Part shown: one piece after another, positions 24,811 through 33,409 of the stretch
Layout of the letters: each line of letters opens with the position of its first letter
Position numbering within the stretch: the stretch's first letter is position 1
Source of the DNA: Mycolicibacterium sp. TUM20985
GTDB taxonomy: Bacteria; Actinomycetota; Actinomycetes; Mycobacteriales; Mycobacteriaceae
Reading direction: 5' to 3'
Length of the DNA: 64,000 nucleotides
NCBI RefSeq assembly: GCF_030295745.1
Contig: NZ_AP027291.1
Coordinates: 744,001 to 808,000, forward strand
Position numbers and translations under genes: made by a program
Notes under the pieces: model-generated
Seen by the model: only the letters and a program-made list of their open reading frames with translations
Told to the model about the DNA's origin: nothing
Databases searched by the model: none

Positions 24811-24889
24811 TGAGCGCTCGCGCGAAGAACATGTCGATGATGAGCGCTCGCGCGAAGAACATGTCGATGATGAGCGCTCGCGCGAAGAA
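24806..24889 (+). repeat. 30-bp tandem repeat (2.8 copies) joining yrbE4A to yrbE4B
   Basis: The 30-bp period is exact: copies begin at 24806, 24836 and 24866, and the third is partial. The core ATGAGCGCTCGCGCGAAGA recurs in each. The same core, with T for C in GCTTGCGCG, occurs once at the mce4A-mce4B junction (26950) and twice at 61678 and 61710. The repeats fill the whole intergenic space between two genes of one operon and keep reading frame because 30 is a multiple of three. Confidence 0.93.
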
Positions 24890-24902
24890 GAGACAGTCAT
24901 GA
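24807..24902 (+). CDS. Repeated mini-ORF bridging yrbE4A and yrbE4B
   Basis: This is a 31-codon reading frame made of the decapeptide MMSARAKNMS twice, then MMSARAKKRQS. Its ATG overlaps the yrbE4A stop as ATGA (24807-24810), and its TGA overlaps the yrbE4B ATG as ATGA (24899-24902). Ribosomes ending yrbE4A could thus reinitiate, translate the mini-ORF and reinitiate on yrbE4B. I see no reason to expect a stable functional peptide; a coupling role is the inference. It resembles the reported arrangement of mycobacterial interspersed repetitive units. Confidence 0.5.
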   Translation: MMSARAKNMSMMSARAKNMSMMSARAKKRQS

Positions 24903-25741
24903 GCTACGACGCCACGGTGCGCCTGCGGCGAGCCTTCCGCGGGGTGCCACGGGCCATCGACGTGGTGGGCGAGCAGGCGCTCTTCTACGGCCGGTCGGTG
25001 CGCTACATCCCGAAGGCGCTGACCCGCTACCGCAAGGAGACCATCCGCCTCATCGCCGAGATGACGATGGGCGCCGGAGCCCTCGTGATGATCGGCGGCA
25101 CCGTCGGGGTGGCGGCCTTCCTTACGTTGGCCTCCGGCGGTGTCATTGCGGTGCAGGGCTATTCGTCGCTGGGCAACATCGGCATCGAAGCTCTGACGGG
25201 CTTCCTCTCGGCCTTCCTCAACGTCCGCATCGTGGCACCCGTGATCGCCGGCATCGCGTTGGCCGCGACCATCGGCGCGGGCACCACCGCGCAACTTGGC
25301 GCCATGCGGGTCGCCGAGGAGATCGACGCCGTCGAGGCGATGGCCGTGCACTCGGTGTCCTACCTGGTGTCGACCCGCATCGTGGCCGGGTTGATCGCGA
25401 TCGTTCCGCTGTACTCCCTGTCGGTGTTGGCGGCGTTCTTCGCCGCGCGGTTCACGACCGTGTTCATCAACGGGCAGTCCAAGGGTCTCTACGACCACTA
25501 CTTCAACACGTTCCTAGTGCCGACCGACCTGTTGTGGTCGTTCCTTCAGGCCATCGTCATGTCGATTGCGGTCATGCTGGTGCATACCTACTACGGCTTC
25601 AACGCCTCCGGCGGTCCCGTCGGCGTCGGCATCGCCGTCGGTCAGGCGGTGCGCACCTCGCTGGTCGTGGTCGTCACCATCACCCTGTTCATCTCCCTGG
25701 CCGTCTACGGCGCGTCGGGCAACTTCAATCTGTCCGGATAG
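24899..25741 (+). CDS. yrbE4B: Mce4 importer permease YrbE4B
   Basis: A 280-residue MlaE/YrbE permease with several membrane segments and the conserved loop GAMRVAEEIDAVEAMAVHSVSYL. It is the partner of YrbE4A in the Mce4 ABC-type steroid importer; the MceG ATPase that powers it is encoded elsewhere. ATG at 24899 follows the repeat-borne mini-ORF, with AAGAAGAGAC upstream as ribosome-binding site. mce4A starts 12 bp downstream. Confidence 0.95.
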   Translation: MSYDATVRLRRAFRGVPRAIDVVGEQALFYGRSVRYIPKALTRYRKETIRLIAEMTMGAGALVMIGGTVGVAAFLTLASGGVIAVQGYSSLGNIGIEALTGFLSAFLNVRIVAPVIAGIALAATIGAGTTAQLGAMRVAEEIDAVEAMAVHSVSYLVSTRIVAGLIAIVPLYSLSVLAAFFAARFTTVFINGQSKGLYDHYFNTFLVPTDLLWSFLQAIVMSIAVMLVHTYYGFNASGGPVGVGIAVGQAVRTSLVVVVTITLFISLAVYGASGNFNLSG

Positions 25742-25753
25742 GCGGGAACGACG

Positions 25754-26950
25754 ATGGGTGACGCCAAGCGCAGTCATGTGAGGATCGCCGCTGCGATCCT
25801 CGCGGCTGTCCTGTTGGCGGCCGTCGTCTTCACCTACCTCTCCTACACGGCGGCATTCACCCCCACCGACACGGTGACGGTGACGGCCCCACGCGCCGGC
25901 CTGGTGATGGAGACCGACGCCAAGGTCAAGTACCGCGGTATCCAGATCGGCAAGGTCGCGGCCATCGAGTACGCGGGCAATGACGCGAAGCTGACGCTCG
26001 CGATGGACAGCAGCCAGCTGCAGTACATCCCGTCGAACGCGACGGTCCGGATCGCGGGGACCACGGTCTTCGGCGCCAAGTCGGTGGAGTTCGTGACGCC
26101 GGCGGAGCCGAGGGACGGCTCGCTGCGCCCCGGCGCACGGGTCAACGCCGACGCCGTGCAGCTCGAGGTGAACACGCTCTTCGAGTCGCTCACCAACACC
26201 CTGCAGAAGGTCGACCCCATCAATCTCAATGCCACGCTGAGCGCCCTCGGGGAAGGGCTTCGTGGCAATGGCGACGACCTCGGCGCTACGCTCGCGGGCC
26301 TCGATTCCTATCTGCAGCAATTCAATCCAAAGCTGCCCGCGCTGCAGCAGCTCTTTCAGAAGACCGGGGTGGTCGGCAACGTCTACGCCGACGCAGCACC
26401 CGACCTGGTGACGGTGTTCGACAACGCGCCCACGCTCAGCAAGACCATCGTCGATCAACAGGACAACCTGAACGCGACCCTGCTGGCGGCGACCGGTCTG
26501 GCCAACAACGGCACCGCCACCCTGGCGCCGGGGGCCGAGGACTTCATCGCGGCGATCCAGCGGCTCCGGGCGCCGCTGAAGGTGGCAGGTGACTATTCAC
26601 CGGAATTCGGTTGTGTGCTCAAGGGTTCGGCGAAGGCGCTGGACACGTTCGCACCCGTCATCGGCGGTATCCGGCCCGGTCTGTTCGTGGCGTCGAACTT
26701 CCTGCCCGGCGCGCCCGCCTACACCTATCCCGAGAGCCTGCCGATGGTGAACGCGTCCGGCGGCCCCAACTGCCGCGGGTTGCCGGACATGCCCAGCAAG
26801 CAGTACGGCGGTACGTGGTACCGCTCGCCGTTCCTGGTCACCGACAATGCCTACATTCCGTTCCAGCCCAACACGGAACTGCAATTCGACGCACCGTCGA
26901 CGCTGCAGTTCCTGTTCCACGGGGCGTACGCGGAAAGAGATGATTTCTGA
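25754..26950 (+). CDS. mce4A: Mce4A, MlaD-domain substrate-binding subunit
   Basis: A 398-residue Mce protein: an N-terminal membrane anchor (about residues 10-32), an MlaD/Mce domain (about 38-115, with KVKYRGIQIGKVAAIEYAG), a long helical region and a C-terminal domain with cysteines in FGCVLKG and NCRGLP. It is one of six subunits forming the extracytoplasmic conduit of the Mce4 steroid importer. The TGA stop is shared with the ATG of a mini-ORF (TGATG at 26948-26952) that leads to mce4B. Confidence 0.95.
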   Translation: MGDAKRSHVRIAAAILAAVLLAAVVFTYLSYTAAFTPTDTVTVTAPRAGLVMETDAKVKYRGIQIGKVAAIEYAGNDAKLTLAMDSSQLQYIPSNATVRIAGTTVFGAKSVEFVTPAEPRDGSLRPGARVNADAVQLEVNTLFESLTNTLQKVDPINLNATLSALGEGLRGNGDDLGATLAGLDSYLQQFNPKLPALQQLFQKTGVVGNVYADAAPDLVTVFDNAPTLSKTIVDQQDNLNATLLAATGLANNGTATLAPGAEDFIAAIQRLRAPLKVAGDYSPEFGCVLKGSAKALDTFAPVIGGIRPGLFVASNFLPGAPAYTYPESLPMVNASGGPNCRGLPDMPSKQYGGTWYRSPFLVTDNAYIPFQPNTELQFDAPSTLQFLFHGAYAERDDF

Positions 26951-26982
26951 TGAGCGCTTGCGCGAAGAACGTGGGGCATTGA
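26950..26982 (+). repeat. Single mini-ORF repeat unit joining mce4A to mce4B
   Basis: A 33-nt frame encodes MSACAKNVGH and a stop. The first 19 bases, ATGAGCGCTTGCGCGAAGA, are the repeat core found at two other operon junctions. The ATG overlaps the mce4A stop (TGATG, 26948-26952), and its TGA overlaps the mce4B ATG (TGATG, 26980-26984). It again fills the complete space between two operon genes. Confidence 0.85.
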
Positions 26983-28016
26983 TGAAGCGCGACAAGACGC
27001 TCATCAACGTCAGCGTCTTCACCGTCGTCATGCTGCTGGTGGCTGCGGGCTTGGTGGTGGTCTTCGGACAGTTCCGGTTCGCGTCCGGGAGCACCTTCCA
27101 CGCCACGTTCACCGAGGCGTCGCGGCTCAAGGCGGGTCAGGACGTGCGGATCGCCGGCGTGCCGGTGGGCTCGGTGAAGGGCGTCGAACTCAATCCCGAC
27201 AACACCGTCGACGTCGCGTTCGACGTCAGCGACCGCTACCAGCTGTACACCTCGACCAGGGCCGTCGTGCGCTACCAGAACCTCGTCGGCGACCGGTACC
27301 TCGAAATCACCTCGGGCCCAGGCGAATTGCGCAAGCTTCCGGCGGGCGCCACCATCGCCAAAGAGAACACGCAGCCCGCGCTGGACCTCGACGCCTTGCT
27401 CGGTGGACTCCGGCCCGTGCTCAAGGGTCTCGACGGCAGCAAGGTCAACGAGGTCAGCAACGCCGTCATCGAACTGCTCCAGGGGCAGGGCGGGTCGTTG
27501 TCCACGCTTCTGGCCACCACGTCGTCGTTCACCCAGGACCTGGCCGCCCGCGACCAGCTGATCGGGGACACCATCGACAATCTCAACGCGGTGCTCGGCA
27601 CCGTCGACGAGAAGGGCGCCGAGTTCGACGCAGCAGTCGATCAACTCCAGCAGCTCATCACCGGTCTGGCTCAGAATCGCGATCCCATCGCCGGCGCGAT
27701 CCCGCCGCTGTCGTCGGCCACCAACGACCTGACGGAGCTGCTGGCCAACGGCAGGCGGCCGATCCAGGGTGTCATCGAGAACCTTCGCCCCCTGGCGCAG
27801 CGGATGGATGAGCGCAAGGGTGACATCAACAAGGTGATCGAGCCGCTGGCCGAGAACTACCTGCGGCTCAACGCTCTCGGCGCCTACGGCTCCTTCTTCA
27901 ACATCTACTACTGCTCGATCCGCATGAAGATCAACGGACCGGCGGGCAGCGACATCCTGATCCCGTTCGGTGGTCCCCCCGATCCGTCGAAGGGTAGGTG
28001 CTCGGAGAATGGCTAG
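26982..28016 (+). CDS. mce4B: Mce4B
   Basis: A 344-residue Mce subunit with an N-terminal membrane segment (TLINVSVFTVVMLLVAAGLVVVFG), an MlaD domain (about residues 38-115, with KAGQDVRIAGVPVGSVKGVEL) and a helical tail. ATG at 26982 is chosen because upstream in-frame sequence lies in mce4A and in the repeat unit. It ends in an 8-bp overlap with mce4C. Confidence 0.94.
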   Translation: MKRDKTLINVSVFTVVMLLVAAGLVVVFGQFRFASGSTFHATFTEASRLKAGQDVRIAGVPVGSVKGVELNPDNTVDVAFDVSDRYQLYTSTRAVVRYQNLVGDRYLEITSGPGELRKLPAGATIAKENTQPALDLDALLGGLRPVLKGLDGSKVNEVSNAVIELLQGQGGSLSTLLATTSSFTQDLAARDQLIGDTIDNLNAVLGTVDEKGAEFDAAVDQLQQLITGLAQNRDPIAGAIPPLSSATNDLTELLANGRRPIQGVIENLRPLAQRMDERKGDINKVIEPLAENYLRLNALGAYGSFFNIYYCSIRMKINGPAGSDILIPFGGPPDPSKGRCSENG

Positions 28017-29079
28017 GCCCAGCCATCGAAACCCAGAGAGCAATCCGGTACGCACCGGTATCTTCGGCATCGCTCTCGTGGCGTGCCTGGTACTCGTCTC
28101 GTTCGGCTACACGGGACTTCCGTTCTGGCCCCAGGGCAAGAACTACGAGGCGTACTTCACCGACGCCGGCGGCATCACCCCCGGCAACGACGTCAGCGTG
28201 TCCGGCATCAAGGTCGGAAAGGTCGGTTCGATCGAACTCGCCGGCGACTCGGCTCTGGTGAAGTTCACCGTCGACCGCAAGGTCCGGGTCGGCGATCAGT
28301 CCCTGGTCGCCATCAAGACCGATACGGTGCTCGGGCAGAAGTCGCTCGCGGTGACGCCCAAGGGGGCCGGCAGCACGACGATGATTCCGTTGGGCCGCAC
28401 CACGACTCCCTACACCCTCAACACCGCCTTGCAGGATCTCGGGGAGAACGCGGGCGAACTCGACAAGCCCAAGTTCGAGTTGGCCCTGCAGACGCTGACC
28501 GACACGTTGCACGATGCGACGCCGCAGCTGCGAGGTGCGCTCGACGGCGTAGCCGACCTCTCCCGCAGCCTCAACCGACGCGACGAGGCACTCGAACAAC
28601 TGCTCGCGCATGCCAAGAAGGTGTCCGACACGCTGGCCCAGCGCGCCGGTCAGGTGAACCAACTCATCACCGACGGAAACCTGCTGTTCGCCGCCCTCGA
28701 CGAGAAGCGTCAAGCGCTGAGCAACCTCATCGGCGGCATTCAGGGTGTCTCCGAACAACTCTCGGGCTTCGTCGCCGACAACAAGCGTGAGTTCGCCCCC
28801 GCCCTGCAGAAGCTCAATGCCGTGCTCGACAACCTCTTGGAGCGCAAGGAACACATCGGCGAGGCGTTGCGCAGACTGCCGCCCTACGCCACGGCGCTCG
28901 GCGAAGTCGTCGGCTCAGGTCCCGGCTTCCAGATCAACCTCTACGGCCTGCCTCCGGCCACCCTGTCCGAAGTGCTGCTCGATACCTACTTCCAGCCGGG
29001 GAAGCTGCCCGACAGCCTGGCGGACTACCTCCGCGGGTTCATCTCCGAGCGCATGGTCATCAGGCCGAAGTCACCATGA
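28009..29079 (+). CDS. mce4C: Mce4C
   Basis: A 356-residue Mce subunit: membrane anchor (TGIFGIALVACLVLVSFGYTG), MlaD domain (with GNDVSVSGIKVGKVGSIELAG) and a long alpha-helical region thought to build the Mce needle. ATG at 28009 with GGAG at 28004-28007 lies inside the end of mce4B. Its stop overlaps the mce4D start by 4 bp (ATGA). Confidence 0.94.
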   Translation: MARPSHRNPESNPVRTGIFGIALVACLVLVSFGYTGLPFWPQGKNYEAYFTDAGGITPGNDVSVSGIKVGKVGSIELAGDSALVKFTVDRKVRVGDQSLVAIKTDTVLGQKSLAVTPKGAGSTTMIPLGRTTTPYTLNTALQDLGENAGELDKPKFELALQTLTDTLHDATPQLRGALDGVADLSRSLNRRDEALEQLLAHAKKVSDTLAQRAGQVNQLITDGNLLFAALDEKRQALSNLIGGIQGVSEQLSGFVADNKREFAPALQKLNAVLDNLLERKEHIGEALRRLPPYATALGEVVGSGPGFQINLYGLPPATLSEVLLDTYFQPGKLPDSLADYLRGFISERMVIRPKSP

Positions 29080-30491
29080 CACAGAAGAATTCGATGAAGA
29101 GACCGAATCGGGGGCTGCGCATCGCCGTCATCGGCATGCTGGTCGCCGCACTGGTCGGCGGGGCCTTCGTGCTCTGGCCGTCGGCCAACGCGCACCAGGT
29201 GGTCGCGTACTTCCCGTCCACGGTCGGCCTGTACCCGGGTGACGACGTGCGCGTGGTCGGCGTCCCGATCGGAACCATCGACTCGATCGAACCGCGGGCC
29301 GAGGACGTGAAGGTCACGATCACCGTCGAGGACGGCGTGAAGCTGCCGGCCGATGCCCGCGCACTCATCATCGCCCCGAACCTGGTGTCGGCGAGGTTCA
29401 TTCAGTTCACCCCCGCCTACACCGGAGGTGCCGTACTCGCCGATGGAGCGCAGATCGGGTTGGACCGCACCGGTGTCCCGGTCGAGTGGGACGACGTCAA
29501 GGAACAGCTCACCCAGCTCAGCGCATCGCTGGGTCCGAAGCAGGGTGACATGCAGGGACCGCTGGCCACATTCGTGAACCAGGCCGCCGACACCTTCGAC
29601 GGTAACGGCGACTCGTTCCGCAACGCGCTGCGCGAATTGTCTCAGACCGCAGGACGTCTCGGAGATTCGCGCACGGACCTGTTCGGGACCGTGCGCAATC
29701 TGCAGGTGCTGGTGAACGCGCTGGCGAACAGCAACGAGCAGATCGTGCAGTTCTCCAATCACGTCGCCTCGGTATCGCAGGTGCTCGCCGACAGCTCGAA
29801 GGATCTCGATCAGACCCTCGGCACGCTGAATCAGGCGCTGGCCGACGTCAAGGGCTTCCTCGACGAGAACAACGAGGCGCTGATCGGACAAATCGGCAAG
29901 CTCACCGACTTCACCAACCTGCTCACCGAGCACAGTGACGACATCGAACAGGTCCTGCACATCACGCCCAACGGGCTGGCGAACTTCTACAACATCTACA
30001 ACCCGGCCCAGGGCACCGTCGGCGGCCTGCTGTCGCTGCCCAACTTCGCCAACCCGGTTCAGTTCATCTGTGGCGGCACGTTCGACGTCGGCGCCTCGCC
30101 CGACAACTACAAGCGGGCCGAGATCTGCCGCCAGCGGATGGGCCCCGTGTTCAAGCGTCTTGCGGTGAACTACCCGCCGATCCTGTTCCACCCCATCAAC
30201 AGCATCACGGCCTATAAGGGTCAGATCATCTACGACACACCGGAGACCGAGGCCAAGGCGCAGACCCCGGTGCCGTATCTGCAGTGGCAGCCCGCGCCTG
30301 GCGTCACGCCGCCGACGATCGGACCCGACGGCAGGATCAGTGACCTCCTCCTGCCGCCGCCCCCGGTCCCGGGACAGGTGTCGCAGGTGGGTGCTCCGGC
30401 GGAGGGCTACGGCACGCCACCGGACGGTAGTGGACCGCTGCCCGGACCGGTACCCGGTGACCCGCTGCCCGCCGAATCGGGGGGTGGCTAG
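29076..30491 (+). CDS. mce4D: Mce4D
   Basis: A 471-residue Mce subunit with an N-terminal membrane segment, an MlaD domain (GDDVRVVGVPIGTIDSIEP), a helical middle and a C-terminal domain ending in a Pro/Gly-rich tail (about residues 405-471). Two cysteines (ICGGTF, EICRQRMG) lie before the tail. It starts within the mce4C stop codon (ATGA), so translation is coupled. Confidence 0.94.
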   Translation: MTQKNSMKRPNRGLRIAVIGMLVAALVGGAFVLWPSANAHQVVAYFPSTVGLYPGDDVRVVGVPIGTIDSIEPRAEDVKVTITVEDGVKLPADARALIIAPNLVSARFIQFTPAYTGGAVLADGAQIGLDRTGVPVEWDDVKEQLTQLSASLGPKQGDMQGPLATFVNQAADTFDGNGDSFRNALRELSQTAGRLGDSRTDLFGTVRNLQVLVNALANSNEQIVQFSNHVASVSQVLADSSKDLDQTLGTLNQALADVKGFLDENNEALIGQIGKLTDFTNLLTEHSDDIEQVLHITPNGLANFYNIYNPAQGTVGGLLSLPNFANPVQFICGGTFDVGASPDNYKRAEICRQRMGPVFKRLAVNYPPILFHPINSITAYKGQIIYDTPETEAKAQTPVPYLQWQPAPGVTPPTIGPDGRISDLLLPPPPVPGQVSQVGAPAEGYGTPPDGSGPLPGPVPGDPLPAESGGG

Positions 30492-30493
30492 CC

Positions 30494-31696
30494 ATGGAGG
30501 CCAAGAAGGCTATGTCTCGCAGGGTAATTCGCACGGCGCGCAACACCGTCGTGATCGGCTCCGGTGCGGTACTGCTGGCTGGCTGTGCGTTCGGCGGCCT
30601 CAACTCACTCAACATGCCGGGCACCTCGGGCCACGGCAGCGGTTCGTACACCATCACGGTCGAACTGCCGGACGTCGCGACGCTGCCGCAGAACTCACCG
30701 GTGATGGTCGACGACGTCACGGTCGGCAGCGTGTCGGGTATCGAGGCCGTCCAGCGGCCCGACGGCACGTTCTTCGCCGCGGTGAAGGTGTCGCTCGAGG
30801 GAGACGTCGACCTTCCGGAGAACGTGACCGCCAAGGTCGCCCAGACGTCGCTGCTCGGATCTCAACACATCGACCTCGCTCCGCCGCAGGACCAAGCGGG
30901 TCAGGGCAAACTGCGTCAAGGTTCCAACATCCCGCTGTCCAGGGCGGGCCGCTATCCGACCACCGAAGAGGTGCTGTCTTCACTGGGCGTCGTGGTCAAC
31001 AAGGGCAATCTTGGTGCGCTGCAAGACATCACCGACGAGATGTACGCAGCGGTGGCCGGGCGTTCTGGTCAGTTCGCCGGCCTGCTTCCCCGGCTGGCGG
31101 AGCTGACCTCGTCGCTGAACCAGCAGACGGCCGACATCGTCTCCGCTCTGGACGGGCTGAACCGCTTCGCGAGCATCCTTGCGCGGGGCAGGGACAGCCT
31201 CGGTCGCACGCTCGATTCGTTGCCTGCTGCGCTGAAGGTGCTCAACGACAACCGAAGCAACATCGTCGACGCCTTCACCGCGCTGCGGACGTTCGCGGGT
31301 GTGGCATCGCACGTGTTGTCGGAGACCAAGACCGACTTCGTTGCCGACTTCATGGACCTGTACCCAACCATCAAGGCGCTCAACGACAACGCCGATGACT
31401 TCATCAAGGACCTCGAGTTCCTGCCGACGTTCCCGTTCCACTACAAGTACCTTCGCAATGCGGTCCGCGGTGACTACCTGAACGTGTTCGTGACCTTCGA
31501 CCTGACGCTGCGGCGTACGGGCGAGTCGGTGTTCACCACCTCGAAGGGTCTCGATCCGAACATGAAGCACATGGCCGAGATCATCAACACTCCGGACTTC
31601 CTCACCGGGGCGATGGCGAACCTATCGGGGCAGGCGGTCGACCCGTTCAAGATCCCGCCGGGCGCGGCAACCCAGCACGACGGGGGGACGCCCTAG
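30494..31696 (+). CDS. mce4E: Mce4E lipoprotein (LprN)
   Basis: A 400-residue Mce subunit with a lipoprotein signal (VVIGSGAVLLAGC, lipobox cysteine about residue 31) in place of the membrane anchor, typical of MceE proteins. An MlaD domain (NSPVMVDDVTVGSVSGIEA) and helical region follow. ATG at 30494 is used; ATG at 30512, six codons later, is an equally reasonable start. It lies 2 bp after mce4D. Confidence 0.93.
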   Translation: MEAKKAMSRRVIRTARNTVVIGSGAVLLAGCAFGGLNSLNMPGTSGHGSGSYTITVELPDVATLPQNSPVMVDDVTVGSVSGIEAVQRPDGTFFAAVKVSLEGDVDLPENVTAKVAQTSLLGSQHIDLAPPQDQAGQGKLRQGSNIPLSRAGRYPTTEEVLSSLGVVVNKGNLGALQDITDEMYAAVAGRSGQFAGLLPRLAELTSSLNQQTADIVSALDGLNRFASILARGRDSLGRTLDSLPAALKVLNDNRSNIVDAFTALRTFAGVASHVLSETKTDFVADFMDLYPTIKALNDNADDFIKDLEFLPTFPFHYKYLRNAVRGDYLNVFVTFDLTLRRTGESVFTTSKGLDPNMKHMAEIINTPDFLTGAMANLSGQAVDPFKIPPGAATQHDGGTP

Positions 31697-33409
31697 ATGA
31701 TCGACCGTCTGACACGTCTGCAGCTGACGATCTTCGCGATCGTCACCGTGATCTGCGTCGGCGCCATCTCGGCGTTCTACCTCCACCTGCCCGCAGCCGT
31801 GGGCATCGGCGCCTACGAGGTGACCGCCGACTTCGAAGCCGGTGGCGGGCTCTACCAGAATGCCAACGTCACCTATAGGGGCGTGACCATCGGCCGCGTC
31901 GAACAGGTGAGCCTCGCCGACCAGGGCGTCGTGGCGACAATGCGGCTCAACACCGACACCGAGGTTCCCGACAACGTCACCGCGACGGTGAAGAGCGTGT
32001 CCGCGGTGGGCGAACAGTACATCGACCTGGTCCCGCCGCAGGACCCGTCGTCGGGCCGCCTAGGCAACGGCTCGAACATCGGCGTCGACCGCACCGCCGT
32101 CGGCCAGGACATCTCCGCCCTGCTGAGTCAAGCCGAGACGCTGGTGGACAGCATCGGCAACGCCAGGGTGAAGGACCTACTGCAGGAGACGTTCAAGGCG
32201 TTCAACGGATCTGGGCCGGAACTGGCCCGGATGATCCAGTCGTCACGTCTGCTCATCGACGAGGCGAACGACAACTATGGTCAGATCTCGCAACTGATCG
32301 ATCAGGCCGGACCGTTCCTGGATGCGCAGATCCGAAGCGGTGACGACGTGAAGTCGCTGTCCGACGGGCTCGCGCGTTTCACGTCCGAGCTGGCCCGCGC
32401 CGACCCGCAACTGCGGACGACGCTGGAGACGGTTCCCGGCACCGCCCAGGCGGCGAACACCACGTTCGACGGCATCCGACCCAACTTCCCGATGCTGGCC
32501 GCGAACCTGGCCAACTTCGGCCGCATCGGCGTCATCTACCGCAAGTCGATTGAACAGGCGCTGGTGATCTTCCCCGCGTTGATGTCGGCGCTGATCACGG
32601 TCGGCGGCGGACTGCCTGCCGACGAGGGCGGCAAGCTCGACTTCAAGGTCGACCTCGGCGATCCTCCCCCCTGCTCGACGGGCTTCATCCCGCCGCCGCT
32701 GATCCGGTCCCCGGGTGACACCACGCTTCGGGACCTGCCCACCGACCTGTACTGCAAGACGGCGCAGAACGATCCCGCGGTCGTGCGCGGGGCGCGGAAC
32801 TATCCGTGCCAGGAATTCCCCGGTAAGCGGGCGCCGACCGTGCAGCTGTGCCGTGACCCCCGCGGGTACGTGCCGATCGGCAACAACCCGTGGCGTGGCC
32901 CGCCCGTGCCCTACGACACCCCGGTCACCAATGACCGAAACATATTCCCGCCCAACAAGTTTCCGAACATTCCGCCAGGAGCGGACTACGACCCCGGGCC
33001 GCCGGTGGTGCAGCTCCCACCGGGTGTCCCGCCGGGACCGGGGCCAGCGCCCAATGCACCGTTCCCACTTCCGGTGCCGCCGAGCGACCTTGGGCCGCCA
33101 CCGCCGCCGCTGCCGTTCTATGCACCGCCGGATCAGATCGTGCCGCCCTACGCCAGGACGCCACCGCCCGCCGAGGCGCCGGCTCCCGCCCCGGCCCCGC
33201 CGGGCGAGCTCCCACCCGGTCAGGGACCGCTCCTCCCGTCGGAGGCGATACCGCCGCAGGCGAGTGGCCCGGCCGCTGCCACGTACGATTCGAAGACCGG
33301 TGTGTTCGTCGACCCCGCTGGGGGCACGGGCGTGTACGCCGATGGCATGGACAAGGTCAGCCCCGCAGAGACATGGGTGGACCTGATGTTGGATCCGAGG
33401 CAGGCGTAA
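31697..33409 (+). CDS. mce4F: Mce4F
   Basis: A 570-residue Mce subunit: N-terminal membrane anchor (LTIFAIVTVICVGAISAFYL), MlaD domain (with NANVTYRGVTIGRVEQVSL), helical region, a cysteine-containing segment and a long Pro-rich tail (about residues 415-525) ending in an acidic/aromatic patch. The tail may span or bind peptidoglycan, which is inference. The start codon directly follows the mce4E stop. Confidence 0.94.
   Translation: MIDRLTRLQLTIFAIVTVICVGAISAFYLHLPAAVGIGAYEVTADFEAGGGLYQNANVTYRGVTIGRVEQVSLADQGVVATMRLNTDTEVPDNVTATVKSVSAVGEQYIDLVPPQDPSSGRLGNGSNIGVDRTAVGQDISALLSQAETLVDSIGNARVKDLLQETFKAFNGSGPELARMIQSSRLLIDEANDNYGQISQLIDQAGPFLDAQIRSGDDVKSLSDGLARFTSELARADPQLRTTLETVPGTAQAANTTFDGIRPNFPMLAANLANFGRIGVIYRKSIEQALVIFPALMSALITVGGGLPADEGGKLDFKVDLGDPPPCSTGFIPPPLIRSPGDTTLRDLPTDLYCKTAQNDPAVVRGARNYPCQEFPGKRAPTVQLCRDPRGYVPIGNNPWRGPPVPYDTPVTNDRNIFPPNKFPNIPPGADYDPGPPVVQLPPGVPPGPGPAPNAPFPLPVPPSDLGPPPPPLPFYAPPDQIVPPYARTPPPAEAPAPAPAPPGELPPGQGPLLPSEAIPPQASGPAAATYDSKTGVFVDPAGGTGVYADGMDKVSPAETWVDLMLDPRQA

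Noticed and set aside
24806..24889. CRISPR-like array
   Set aside because: The 30-bp repeats are directly contiguous without spacers and lie in frame within an operon. No cas genes are present.
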